39,863 bases of DNA. Origin: Micromonospora rosaria (GTDB lineage Bacteria; Actinomycetota; Actinomycetes; Mycobacteriales; Micromonosporaceae). Of the stretch, positions 7,296 through 14,773 are shown piece by piece. Location of the stretch: the NCBI RefSeq assembly GCF_001567585.1, contig NZ_LRQV01000056.1, positions 1 through 39,863 on the forward strand, written 5' to 3'. How positions within the stretch are numbered: the first letter of the stretch is position 1; each line of letters starts with the position of its first letter. Made by a program: the position numbers and the translations under genes. The notes beneath the pieces were generated by a model. It was not told where the DNA came from, searched no databases, and saw only the letters and a program-made list of their open reading frames with translations.

Positions 7296-8534
7296 TCAGG
7301 CCACCCGGTCGACCCCCGCAACGGCTGCGCCCGCACCCTCCGCGGACAGGGGTCGGACGCTGCCGGCGACGAGGGCGGCCACACCGAGCAGAGCGGCCAC
7401 GGTGACCAGGGCACGCAGAACGGTGACCTGGTCACCGAGGAAACCCACGACGGGCGGGCCGGCGAGAAAGGCGCAGTAGCCGATCGAGGCGATGACGCTG
7501 ACGCGGGCGGCGGCGCGGCGCGGATCGTCGCCGCCCGCGCTCATACCGACCGGAAAACCGAGAGAGGCGCCGAGACCCCAGAGCAGGGTTCCGGCGTACG
7601 CGAAGACGGGCGTGGGCCCGAAGACGAACAGGGCGACGCCGACGACGCCGATGACGGCCAGGACACGCACGACCCGGGTACGGCCGTAGCGGCCGAGCAG
7701 CGCCGGGCCGTACCAGCGGCCGACGGTCATGGTGGTGAGGAACCCCGCGAAGGCGAGGGCACCGAGGGTGGCGGACACGTGGTGGCCGTCGATCGCGGCG
7801 ACACTGATCCAGTCGTTGCCGACACCTTCGGCGAAGGCGAAGGCGAGGACGAACACACCGATGAGCAGGGTACGGGGTTCGCGCCAGGCGGTCAGCGCGC
7901 CGCCCCGCCGTGCGACTGCGACCGGGTCGGGTCGCGGGTCCTGGTCGTCGGCGACGAAGTACCGCGCCTGCCAGACGACGCCGGCGACGACGAGGACGGC
8001 GACGACCGTCAGGTGAACCGCGACCGGCACGTGCACGGCGACGACGGCGGCGCCGAGCAGGGCCCCGGCGACGGTGCCGAGGCTGAAGCCGGCGTGGAAG
8101 CGGGACATGACCGACCGGCCGAGGTGGCGTTCCACGACGGTGCCCTGCACGTTCATCCCGACGTCCCAGGCCCCGTGGGCGAAGCCGAACAGGAACAACC
8201 CGATCACCAGCGGTACGACGCCGATCAGTGAGCCGAGCGCAGCGACGGTGAGGCCGACACCGAGCAGGACCGCCATCGCCGTGACGGTGCGCGACGAACC
8301 GGCCCGTGTGACCACCGGACCGGACAGGGGCAACGCGAGCAGGGAACCGGCCGCGATCGCCAGCAGCACCAGACCCAGCGCGGACGCGTCGAGGTCGAGG
8401 CGGTCGCGGACCTGCGGAATCCGGGAAGCCCAGCTGGCGAAGCCGAACCCGGAACCGATGAACGCCGCATAGGTCGCGGTGGTGGCGGCACGGACCGCGG
8501 CCGGCGTGACGGGAGTGGCCGTGATGGCGGTCAT
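7296..8534 (-). CDS. MFS transporter (YbjJ-like)
   Basis: A 412-residue polytopic protein with about 12 hydrophobic segments. The first is preceded by a short N-terminus, and a charged cytoplasmic loop (DDQDPRPDPVAVARR) splits it into two halves of six, as in the major facilitator superfamily. The motif GFASWASRIPQVRDRL near residues 30-45 recalls the YbjJ group. The substrate cannot be told. The start ATG at 8534 follows GGAAGGA. The gene runs towards kamA with only 7 nt between the stops and is divergent from the DeoR gene, which suggests it belongs with the DeoR/HAD pair and not with lysine breakdown. Base composition also differs from the lysine genes. Confidence 0.85.
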   Translation of the reverse strand: MTAITATPVTPAAVRAATTATYAAFIGSGFGFASWASRIPQVRDRLDLDASALGLVLLAIAAGSLLALPLSGPVVTRAGSSRTVTAMAVLLGVGLTVAALGSLIGVVPLVIGLFLFGFAHGAWDVGMNVQGTVVERHLGRSVMSRFHAGFSLGTVAGALLGAAVVAVHVPVAVHLTVVAVLVVAGVVWQARYFVADDQDPRPDPVAVARRGGALTAWREPRTLLIGVFVLAFAFAEGVGNDWISVAAIDGHHVSATLGALAFAGFLTTMTVGRWYGPALLGRYGRTRVVRVLAVIGVVGVALFVFGPTPVFAYAGTLLWGLGASLGFPVGMSAGGDDPRRAAARVSVIASIGYCAFLAGPPVVGFLGDQVTVLRALVTVAALLGVAALVAGSVRPLSAEGAGAAVAGVDRVA

Positions 8535-8588
8535 GGCGTCCTTCCAGGTGGAGGAGAGGTGGGCGGAATCAGCCCACGACCAGCCGTT

Positions 8589-8659
8589 GCGAACATTGGA
8601 GCGAACATATCAAACAAGAAAGATGTTTGGAGTGTTGATTTACCCTCGACTGGAGTGTT
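8589..8659. promoter_or_regulatory. Candidate DeoR operator repeats
   Basis: The MFS/deoR intergenic region is AT-rich and repetitive. GCGAACAT occurs at 8589-8596 and 8601-8608, and TGGAGTGTT at 8628-8636 and 8651-8659. The TGTT/AACA cores face each other across the gap. Such spaced direct repeats are usual for DeoR-type regulators, so autoregulation and control of the MFS gene are plausible. Confidence 0.45.
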
Positions 8660-8670
8660 CACTAGGGCCC

Positions 8671-9426
8671 ATGACGATCGTCGACCGGCACCGCCGGATC
8701 CTGGACGCCGTGCAGCAGGCCGGTCAGCTCGGCGTTTCCGCGTTGGCCGAGCTGACCGGCACCTCCGAGATGACCGTGCGCCGCGACCTTGAACACCTCG
8801 CCGACCAGGGGATGCTCGAGCGGTACCGCGGCGGCGCCCGCAGCCTGACCCTGCGCGGCGAGGAGCCGCCGTTCGCCGTACGGGCCCACGAGGACCAGGA
8901 CGCCAAGCGCCGGATCGCGGCAGCCGTCGCCGACCTGATCGCCGACGGCGAGGCCGTCGTCCTGGACAGCGGCACCACCTGCCTGGAGGTCGCGCGGCTG
9001 CTGCAACCCCGCCGGCTGACCGTCATGCCACTGTCCCTGCACGCGGCGAACGCCCTCACCGGTGGCCCGCAGCTGCGACTGCTCCTGCCCGGCGGCGAAC
9101 CCCGCCGCGAAGAACTCGCGCTCACCGGGCCCCTCACCGAGGCGTCGCTGGCCTCGCTGCGGTTCGACACCGCGATCCTCGGCTGCTGTGGCCTGACCGC
9201 CGACGGCCTGACCGCCTACGACCTCGCCGACGCGGCCATCAAGCGGGCTGCCATCGCCTCCGCCCACCGCGTCGTCGTGGCCGCCGACCCGAACAAGTTC
9301 ACCCGCACCGCCCTGGCGTTCGTGGCACCGGTCTCCGCGCTCAGCCTGGTCGTCACCACCGCCGACGCAGCCGACGACGACACCAACGCCCTCACCGCCG
9401 CCGGCACTCACGTCCGGACGGTGTGA
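8671..9426 (+). CDS. DeoR/GlpR-family transcriptional regulator
   Basis: A 251-residue repressor with the classical DeoR layout. The N-terminal helix-turn-helix (residues about 6-57) contains VSALAELTGTSEMTVRRDLEHLADQG, including the family signature TVRRDL. The C-terminal sensor domain has DSGTTCLEVARLL and ILGCCGLTADGL, typical of the phosphosugar-binding DeoRC fold. The ATG at 8671 is chosen because it gives the standard N-terminus (MTIVDRHRRILD); the open frame further upstream reads through the operator region. It is followed by an overlapping HAD phosphatase gene and is divergent from the MFS transporter, so it probably senses a phosphorylated sugar or related metabolite handled by them. 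Confidence 0.88.
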   Translation: MTIVDRHRRILDAVQQAGQLGVSALAELTGTSEMTVRRDLEHLADQGMLERYRGGARSLTLRGEEPPFAVRAHEDQDAKRRIAAAVADLIADGEAVVLDSGTTCLEVARLLQPRRLTVMPLSLHAANALTGGPQLRLLLPGGEPRREELALTGPLTEASLASLRFDTAILGCCGLTADGLTAYDLADAAIKRAAIASAHRVVVAADPNKFTRTALAFVAPVSALSLVVTTADAADDDTNALTAAGTHVRTV

Positions 9427-10127
9427 CCACCATGCCCGACGTCATCCTCTTCGACCTCTTCGGTGTCATCGCACACCAGCAGTCCCCAGCCGACCGACGC
9501 GCGCTGGTCGCGACCGCCGACGCGTCCACCACCGCCTTCTGGGACGTCTACTGGCGGCTGCGCCCCCCGTACGACCGCGCAGAGGTCACCGGCGCTGAAT
9601 ACTGGCGTCAGGTCGCCACCGAACTCGGCACCACCTTCACCGACGACCGGATCGCCGCGCTCATCGCTGCGGACATCGCCAGCTGGAACGCCGTCGATCC
9701 CGACATGACCGCGCTCCTCGCGCAGGCCGCCACCGCCGGTACGCGGCTGGCGCTGCTGTCGAACATCCCCGAAGACCTGGCCGCCCACTACGAACAGCAC
9801 CACGGTCACTGGCTGCGCCACCTCGACGTCATCGGCTTCTCCTGCCGCATCGGCCACGCCAAACCCGAACCCGAAGCCTTCCGGTGGTGCTGCCAGGAAC
9901 TCGGTGTCGCTCCCGACCGGATCCTGTTCGTCGACGACCGCGCCGAGAACATCACCGCCGCGCAGCGCCTCGGAATGCGCACCCACCAGTTCGCCGACCC
10001 CGCAGCGTTGCAGCAGGAGATCAACCAGACGCGACCAACGGCCGGTCGGGCACGGCACCACCCGGGTCGGGTAACAGCGGACAGCTCGTACCGACCCGTC
10101 AAGCCGAGACCAGTCCCCCATCCTTGA
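9423..10127 (+). CDS. HAD-family hydrolase (YihX-like phosphatase)
   Basis: A 234-residue haloacid dehalogenase-like protein. Motif I is FDLFGV with nucleophile D11; the second motif-I Asp is Phe, as in the DLGNV/DFGGV subgroup of sugar-phosphate phosphatases. Motif II is LLSNIPED, motif III Lys is in GHAKPEPEAF, and motif IV is FVDDRAEN. The GTG at 9423 overlaps the deoR stop (GTGTGA); an ATG at 9432 is an alternative that loses three residues. Translational coupling to deoR suggests that it dephosphorylates a compound linked to the regulator's signal. The last 30 residues are proline/arginine-rich and probably unstructured. Confidence 0.8.
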   Translation: MTTMPDVILFDLFGVIAHQQSPADRRALVATADASTTAFWDVYWRLRPPYDRAEVTGAEYWRQVATELGTTFTDDRIAALIAADIASWNAVDPDMTALLAQAATAGTRLALLSNIPEDLAAHYEQHHGHWLRHLDVIGFSCRIGHAKPEPEAFRWCCQELGVAPDRILFVDDRAENITAAQRLGMRTHQFADPAALQQEINQTRPTAGRARHHPGRVTADSSYRPVKPRPVPHP

Positions 10128-10252
10128 CCGTGCGGCGGTGAAGGCGAGGGGTGCTCTTGTGCGTTGGTGCGGACGGTTGTCGTGGTGCCGGGGTGGGGAT
10201 CACCTCGCGTAAGGCGTCCTAGGACACTAGTCGAAAGCGGGGAGACAAGAAA

Positions 10253-10287
10253 GCGGGCGGGCCCGAGTGCGGCTCGGGCCCGCCCGC
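10253..10287 (-). terminator. Intrinsic terminator of the CsbD gene
   Basis: A perfect 15-bp inverted repeat (arms 10253-10267 and 10273-10287, 5-nt loop) lies just past the csbD-like stop. On the minus strand the stem is followed by TTTCTTG, so it works as a terminator in that direction. The stretch 10128-10252 to its left holds no gene; its only feature is the palindrome GTCCTAGGAC at 10216-10225. Confidence 0.75.
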
Positions 10288-10297
10288 TGTCATCCGG

Positions 10298-10492
10298 TCA
10301 CCGGGTGAACGCGTCCCGCGCGTTGCGACCCGCGTCCTTGACGTGCTCACCCGCCTGCCGGGCGCGCGCCTCGCTCTGCTCGCTGGCGCCCTCGGCCCGC
10401 ATCCGCTCGTTGTCGGTCATGTCGCCGACCCGCTCCTTGGCGGCGCCGGCGAGCTCCTGGGCCTTGTTCTTCGCCTTGTCGGTGAAGCTCAT
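10298..10492 (-). CDS. CsbD-like small stress protein
   Basis: A 64-residue, highly charged, lysine/glutamate/alanine-rich protein beginning MSFTDKAKNKAQELAGAAKE. This is the CsbD/YjbJ pattern, in which DKAKN and K-x-K-E-x-x-G repeats form amphipathic helices. Family members are induced by general stress; their biochemical function is unknown. The ATG at 10492 is chosen because the homology starts there and a GGGAG lies upstream; the frame stays open further upstream without similarity. It ends in the strong hairpin at 10253-10287. Confidence 0.75.
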   Translation of the reverse strand: MSFTDKAKNKAQELAGAAKERVGDMTDNERMRAEGASEQSEARARQAGEHVKDAGRNARDAFTR

Positions 10493-10695
10493 CTCGCACT
10501 CCCTCTGCTCCGGCGTTCGGACCCCTCCGGCCCTCGTCACCTGGCATGCCCCGACCGCACCGGACGGAAACCTCCCCCGGTCCACCCACCCGACCCGCCG
10601 CCCCTGCCCCACCACCGGCCCCACCAGCCACATGACACCTTGCCGACAGGGCCTTTACTGGGAGTCAGGGTCGACATCGGGACGAGGAGGGTGAC

Positions 10696-11172
10696 ATGCC
10701 GGCAGTACGGGATGTCGTACGGGACGTCGTGGCGGAGGTGGCCCCCCAGGAACTGCCCCTGGTGGACGGCCTCGCCGCCTACGACGACGACACGGTCATC
10801 CGCCGGCTCGGCCGCGCCGGCCCCCGCCGCGAGCCCCTCGGCTTCGGCTGGGGCGAGGTCGTCGGCCTGCTCACCCCGGTGGTGTGGCTCGTCCTCGACC
10901 AGGTCGCCCAGCGCCTCGCCGGCGCCGCCGTCGACGAGGCGACCGACCGCGGCCGGGGGCTGCTGCGCCGACTCGTCCGGGGCCGCCGGGCCCCCGCGAC
11001 CATTCCACCCCTGACCGCCGACCAGCTCCCCGAGGTCCGCCAGGAGGTGTGCGACCTGCTCGTCCGCCGGGGAGTGGCCGCACCGACCGCCACCGAGATC
11101 GCCGACGCGGTCCTGCGCCGACTCGACCCGGACCCCGGCGACCCTCCCGACACACCCCGCCCCGCACCGTGA
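10696..11172 (+). CDS. Hypothetical protein coupled to M48 peptidase
   Basis: A 158-residue protein I do not recognise. It starts at ATG 10696 after GAGGAGGG. The middle holds one hydrophobic stretch (EVVGLLTPVVWLVLDQVAQRL, about residues 54-74) that could be a membrane anchor or buried helix. A basic linker follows, and then a C-terminal helical region (LPEVRQEVCDLLVRRGV...ATEIADAVLRRLD). The stop overlaps the GTG of the next reading frame (GTGA at 11169-11172), so the two products are probably made together and may form a complex at the membrane. The 203 nt before it (10493-10695) carry only the divergent promoter region. Confidence 0.6.
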   Translation: MPAVRDVVRDVVAEVAPQELPLVDGLAAYDDDTVIRRLGRAGPRREPLGFGWGEVVGLLTPVVWLVLDQVAQRLAGAAVDEATDRGRGLLRRLVRGRRAPATIPPLTADQLPEVRQEVCDLLVRRGVAAPTATEIADAVLRRLDPDPGDPPDTPRPAP

Positions 11173-11331
11173 CCGGGCGCGGCGCACCGGCATCCGTCGA
11201 CGAGCGGGCCCTCAGCGCGGGCACCACCGCCCGGTTCGCCCTCCTGGTCGCCCTGCTTCTGGCCAGCAGCAGCCTGATGGTCCTCTACGTCGGCATCGCC
11301 CTGTCCAGCTACGACGGCTTCGGCTGGTTCC
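11169..11331 (+). other. N-terminal segment of the M48 gene in another frame
   Basis: From GTG 11169, overlapping the upstream stop, a frame encodes about 54 sensible residues: a short basic start, then the membrane segment FALLVALLLASSSLMVLYVGI and SSYDGFGWF. After about 11330 this frame turns into arginine/proline-rich nonsense. The sensible protein continues one base later (LAAGVDPAADPAANVMDKRA) into the M48 frame. Skipping one C in the TTCCCT run near 11328-11333 would join them. This is either a sequencing indel, a real mutation or a +1 frameshift site. Confidence 0.6.
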
Positions 11332-11373
11332 CTCGCCGCCGGGGTCGACCCGGCAGCCGACCCGGCGGCCAAC

Positions 11374-14055
11374 GTGATGGACAAGCGCGCCCTCCAGTGG
11401 GAGGCGTACCGCGCCTGCAGCGACCGGTACGCCGCGCCCCCGCCCTGGTGGTGGCTGGTCGGCTGGTGGACGCTGCTCGCCGCCGGTACCGCCGTGCTGT
11501 TCGGGGCCCTGCCCCGGTGGAAGGCCCGCCGCAGCCGGGTGGTGCCGCTGGCCACCGTCGACCGCGACGGGGAGATCCGCCGCGTGCTGGCCGACCTGTC
11601 CGCCACCGCCGGACTCACCCGGCCGCCGCGGGTGGTCGTCGACCCCGCCGCCGCCTCCGCCGGCGCGGTCGTCTTCGGCCGGACCGGGCGCGCCACGATC
11701 TGCCTGCACGGCGGCCTGGTCGCCGCCCGCACCACCGACCCCCGCCGGTTCCGGGCCGTCCTGCTGCACGAACTCGCCCACATCGCCAACCGGGACGTCA
11801 CCGTCACCTACCTCACCGTCGCCCTGTGGCGGGTGTACCTGGCGGTGGCCCTCCCGCCGTTCCTGCTCTGGTGCGGGTGGATGTTCCGGCGGGCCGCCGG
11901 CTCCCTGGTCTGGTCGGCCGAGGCCCCCATCGTCAGCCGTGGCCTGCTGACCACCGGGCTGCTCGCGGTGCTGGTCTACCTCGCCCGCTCCGAAGTGCTG
12001 CGCAGCCGGGAGGTCTACGCCGACCGCGCCGCCGTGCGCTGGGGCGCCGACCCGACCGGCTGGGCCACCCCGGCCCCCGCCACCACCGGCGGGTACCCAC
12101 GGCGGGCCCTGCGCGCGTTCACCGAACTGTGGCACCCCCACCCCCGGTGGGACGTCCGGCGCGCGGCGCTGACCGACCCCGCCGTCCTGTTCGGCCTGCG
12201 CGCGCTCCCCCTGTTCCTCACCGGGGCCGCCGCCGCCGTCACCCACACCCACGCCAGCTACGCCCTCACCCAGTACGCCCTGGTCACCACCTGGATGCAA
12301 CACGCCGCGGCGGTGGTCTCCGCCGCGCTCGTCGCCGGCGTGGTCGGCATCGCCCTGTGGCGCGCCGTGGTGTACGCGGCCCTCACCGGCCAGCCGCCAC
12401 CCTCCAGCCTCCGGTCCGGCCTGTGGCTCGGGCTCGGCCTGGCCGTCGGCGGCACGCTCGCGGGCCAGGGAACGGTCAACGAGTGGCTGCCCGCCCGCCC
12501 CTGGCTGCTCCTGCTCGTCGTGCTGGCCGCCACCGCGTTCACCTGGTGGCTGACCCAGTCCGCCCGGCTCTGGGTGGTCGCCTGGCGGGGCCGGTCCCTG
12601 CGCCCGGTGGCCCTGCTGAACGTCTCCGCCGCCGCCCTGGGCCTGTCACTGTGGTTCTTCTGGTGGCACACCCACGGGGTCGCGTACACCGCCGGGTGGA
12701 TGGTGGACGTCGCCGGATTCCGCGACTACCTGGTCGCCGCCTGGGTGGGCCGGGAGTTGGACCATCCGCCCGCCTCAGCGGTCGACCGGGCCTGGGTGCT
12801 GGCCGTGCTCACCGGCACCGCGACGACCGGCCCGCCGCTGGGCCTGCTGGCGGTCGCCGGCGCCTGGGTGGTCCCGCTGCTGGCGTGGCTGCCGCGCCCC
12901 GGCACCGGCCCGGCCCCCTGGGTCCGCGCCGCCGCACCGGACCGTGCCCCCGGACCGCTCGGCCCGCCGCTGCCCGGCCTGCGCCGGGTACTCGGGGCCG
13001 GGCTGCCCGGTGCCGGCGCGGGCGTGCTGGTGGCGGTCGCCGTCCTGGCCTGGCTGCACGCCCGCGCCCGCACCGGGTACTCCGCCACCTCCTACACGGT
13101 GGCCTACCTGGCCGGGATGACCCTGGTCCTGCTGGTCGCCGCCGCCGTGGCCGCCGTGGCCGCCCGCCGGGCGGTACCCGCGCACCGGCTGCCCGCCGCC
13201 CTGGTCGCCGCCGGCGCCGCGACCCTGCTCGCGTTCGCGGCCCTGGTCGTCCTGCGCGCCCTCGACGGCTGCGTGCCCGCCCTGTCCGTCGGTACCGGCG
13301 ACTGTGCGCTGAACCTGCGCGTCGTGCCGAACCTCGTCGCACACGTCCTCGTCCCGGCGCTCCCGCTCACCGCGCTCGTCGCGGGTCTGCTGGCCGCGCC
13401 CCGCCCACGTGCCGCACGAGCGCTCGACCGTCCCGGCGCGACGGCCGGCGGGTCCCGCGCGACGGCCGACCGGCCCGGTACGGTGGCGGCTCGCGTGGGC
13501 GTGGCGGTGCTCGCCGTGACCGCGCTCGGCATCGCGACGCTCGTCGCCGTCCAGCGGGCCCCGTACGCCGCCCGGATGCCGGAACCCGCCGAGGCGCAGC
13601 GCGCGGCCCGACGGTGGACCGGGACGGTCATCGACGCACCGGTGTCGGCCCGGTCGCGGGCGATGCAGGTGGACGCGTGGCTGGACCGGGGCGGCGACGA
13701 CCTGCTGGACAGGTTCTACCGGCAACGCCGCGACCTCTTCGCCGCCGTCACCGCCGGGGTGGACGCCGGGCGCAGCATCGACCGGCTCGGCGACCTGCGG
13801 CCCCGCTGCGTCCAGCTCGGCGAGTTCGCCGACGACGCCGCCCGCTACTTCCGGATACCCGATCCCGAGGCCGACCGGCTGTGGGAGAGCTTCGTCGAGA
13901 TCGTCCGGCAGGCCAGCCAGGGCTGTGTGACAGCGCTCGACACCCACCAGGCCGACCTGTTCAACACCTCCATGCGGGCGCTCGCCACCGCCCAGCAGAC
14001 CAGTCACGCCATCGACGACCGGATCGACGCGCTGATCGCCCTGGGTGGGTGGTGA
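11374..14055 (+). CDS. Large membrane M48-family metallopeptidase
   Basis: An 893-residue integral membrane zinc protease. The zinc motif HELAH is at residues 132-136 in VLLHELAHIANRD, and the third ligand is likely E213 in SREVYADRAA, both characteristic of the M48/HtpX/Ste24 group. A membrane segment at about 25-46 precedes the catalytic domain. Some ten more hydrophobic segments fill residues 145-710, and the last roughly 170 residues are soluble. This is far longer than HtpX (about 300), so it is an actinobacterial extended form. The GTG 11374/ATG 11377 start is the first in this frame, but similarity in composition continues upstream, and the natural start is probably GTG 11169 in the other frame (see separate entry). 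It may act in membrane protein quality control. Confidence 0.75.
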   Translation: MMDKRALQWEAYRACSDRYAAPPPWWWLVGWWTLLAAGTAVLFGALPRWKARRSRVVPLATVDRDGEIRRVLADLSATAGLTRPPRVVVDPAAASAGAVVFGRTGRATICLHGGLVAARTTDPRRFRAVLLHELAHIANRDVTVTYLTVALWRVYLAVALPPFLLWCGWMFRRAAGSLVWSAEAPIVSRGLLTTGLLAVLVYLARSEVLRSREVYADRAAVRWGADPTGWATPAPATTGGYPRRALRAFTELWHPHPRWDVRRAALTDPAVLFGLRALPLFLTGAAAAVTHTHASYALTQYALVTTWMQHAAAVVSAALVAGVVGIALWRAVVYAALTGQPPPSSLRSGLWLGLGLAVGGTLAGQGTVNEWLPARPWLLLLVVLAATAFTWWLTQSARLWVVAWRGRSLRPVALLNVSAAALGLSLWFFWWHTHGVAYTAGWMVDVAGFRDYLVAAWVGRELDHPPASAVDRAWVLAVLTGTATTGPPLGLLAVAGAWVVPLLAWLPRPGTGPAPWVRAAAPDRAPGPLGPPLPGLRRVLGAGLPGAGAGVLVAVAVLAWLHARARTGYSATSYTVAYLAGMTLVLLVAAAVAAVAARRAVPAHRLPAALVAAGAATLLAFAALVVLRALDGCVPALSVGTGDCALNLRVVPNLVAHVLVPALPLTALVAGLLAAPRPRAARALDRPGATAGGSRATADRPGTVAARVGVAVLAVTALGIATLVAVQRAPYAARMPEPAEAQRAARRWTGTVIDAPVSARSRAMQVDAWLDRGGDDLLDRFYRQRRDLFAAVTAGVDAGRSIDRLGDLRPRCVQLGEFADDAARYFRIPDPEADRLWESFVEIVRQASQGCVTALDTHQADLFNTSMRALATAQQTSHAIDDRIDALIALGGW

Positions 14056-14158
14056 GCTGTGGGGCGGCACCCCACCGCTTGGTCGTCCTAGGAGGCTGGG
14101 TGGCAGGGTCGACCGGTGACGATCCGAGCCCGCCTGAGCGCGGTGGGCGCGGGATGGG

Positions 14159-14662
14159 TCACCCCGTCGGGGCAGCGGGGTCCCCGGTCGGGCGGGGACG
14201 CGGGCGCGGGGAGCGCTCGGCGCCGATCCTCGGCGGGCGACCCTCGTACGGCGTGGAGAGCACCACCGTGGTCCGGGTGGTCACGTTCGCCGCCGTGCGG
14301 ATCTCCTGCAGCACCCGTTCCAGGTCCGCCGGGCTGGCCACCCGGACCAGCAGCAGGTAGTTGTCCTCCCCCGCCACGGAGTAGCAGGAGTCGATCTCGG
14401 GCAGGTGGGCCAGCCGCTCCGGGGCGTCGTCGGGCTGCGACGGGTCGAACGGCCGGATCGCCACGAACGCGGTCAACGGCAGGTCCAGCGCCTCGAACGA
14501 CACCCGGGCCGCGTACCCCCGGATCACGCCGCGCTGCTCCAGCCGGCGGACCCGCTGGTGCACCGCGGACACCGACAGACCCACCTTCTCCGCCAGGTCG
14601 GTGTACGACAGCCGACCGTCAGCGGTCAGCGCGGTGACGATGGCGCGGTCGATCTCCTCCAC
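14159..14662 (-). CDS. Lrp/AsnC-family transcriptional regulator
   Basis: A 167-residue regulator. The N-terminus EEIDRAIVTALTADGRLSYTDLAEKVGLS followed by VSAVHQRVRRLEQRGVIRGYAA is the AsnC-type winged helix, and the C-terminal RAM domain (ACT-like) includes GEDNYLLLVRV and the final STPYEG. The GTG at 14662 is chosen because TAGGTT lies 7 nt upstream, the leaderless pattern seen at several genes here. The last 20 residues are arginine/proline-rich. It precedes an acyl-CoA dehydrogenase gene transcribed toward it and may control amino acid or branched-chain metabolism; whether it acts on the lysine cluster is untested. Confidence 0.88.
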   Translation of the reverse strand: MEEIDRAIVTALTADGRLSYTDLAEKVGLSVSAVHQRVRRLEQRGVIRGYAARVSFEALDLPLTAFVAIRPFDPSQPDDAPERLAHLPEIDSCYSVAGEDNYLLLVRVASPADLERVLQEIRTAANVTTRTTVVLSTPYEGRPPRIGAERSPRPRPRPTGDPAAPTG

Positions 14663-14669
14663 GGCGAGC

Positions 14670-14675
14670 AACCTA
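14670..14675 (-). promoter_or_regulatory. -10 element TAGGTT of the Lrp gene (leaderless)
   Basis: TAGGTT on the minus strand ends 7 nt before the GTG at 14662, so transcription should begin at or next to the start codon. Confidence 0.45.
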
Positions 14676-14773
14676 CCCGCAAACCCGCTCCCCCGCGACG
14701 GCATACCCGCCGAAGCCGGAAACACCCGGCGACCGGGCGGGCACGCACGGCACCCGGTCGCCGGTGCCGGCGC

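Noticed and set aside
10216..10225. Palindrome GTCCTAGGAC as an operator or integration site
   Set aside because: Ten bases with no second copy or neighbouring integrase; chance is enough.
10884..14360. A 1158-codon open frame on the + strand over the M48 gene
   Set aside because: Beyond about 11330 it is arginine/proline-rich and without motifs. It is open only because the DNA is GC-rich; the HELAH frame is the real gene.
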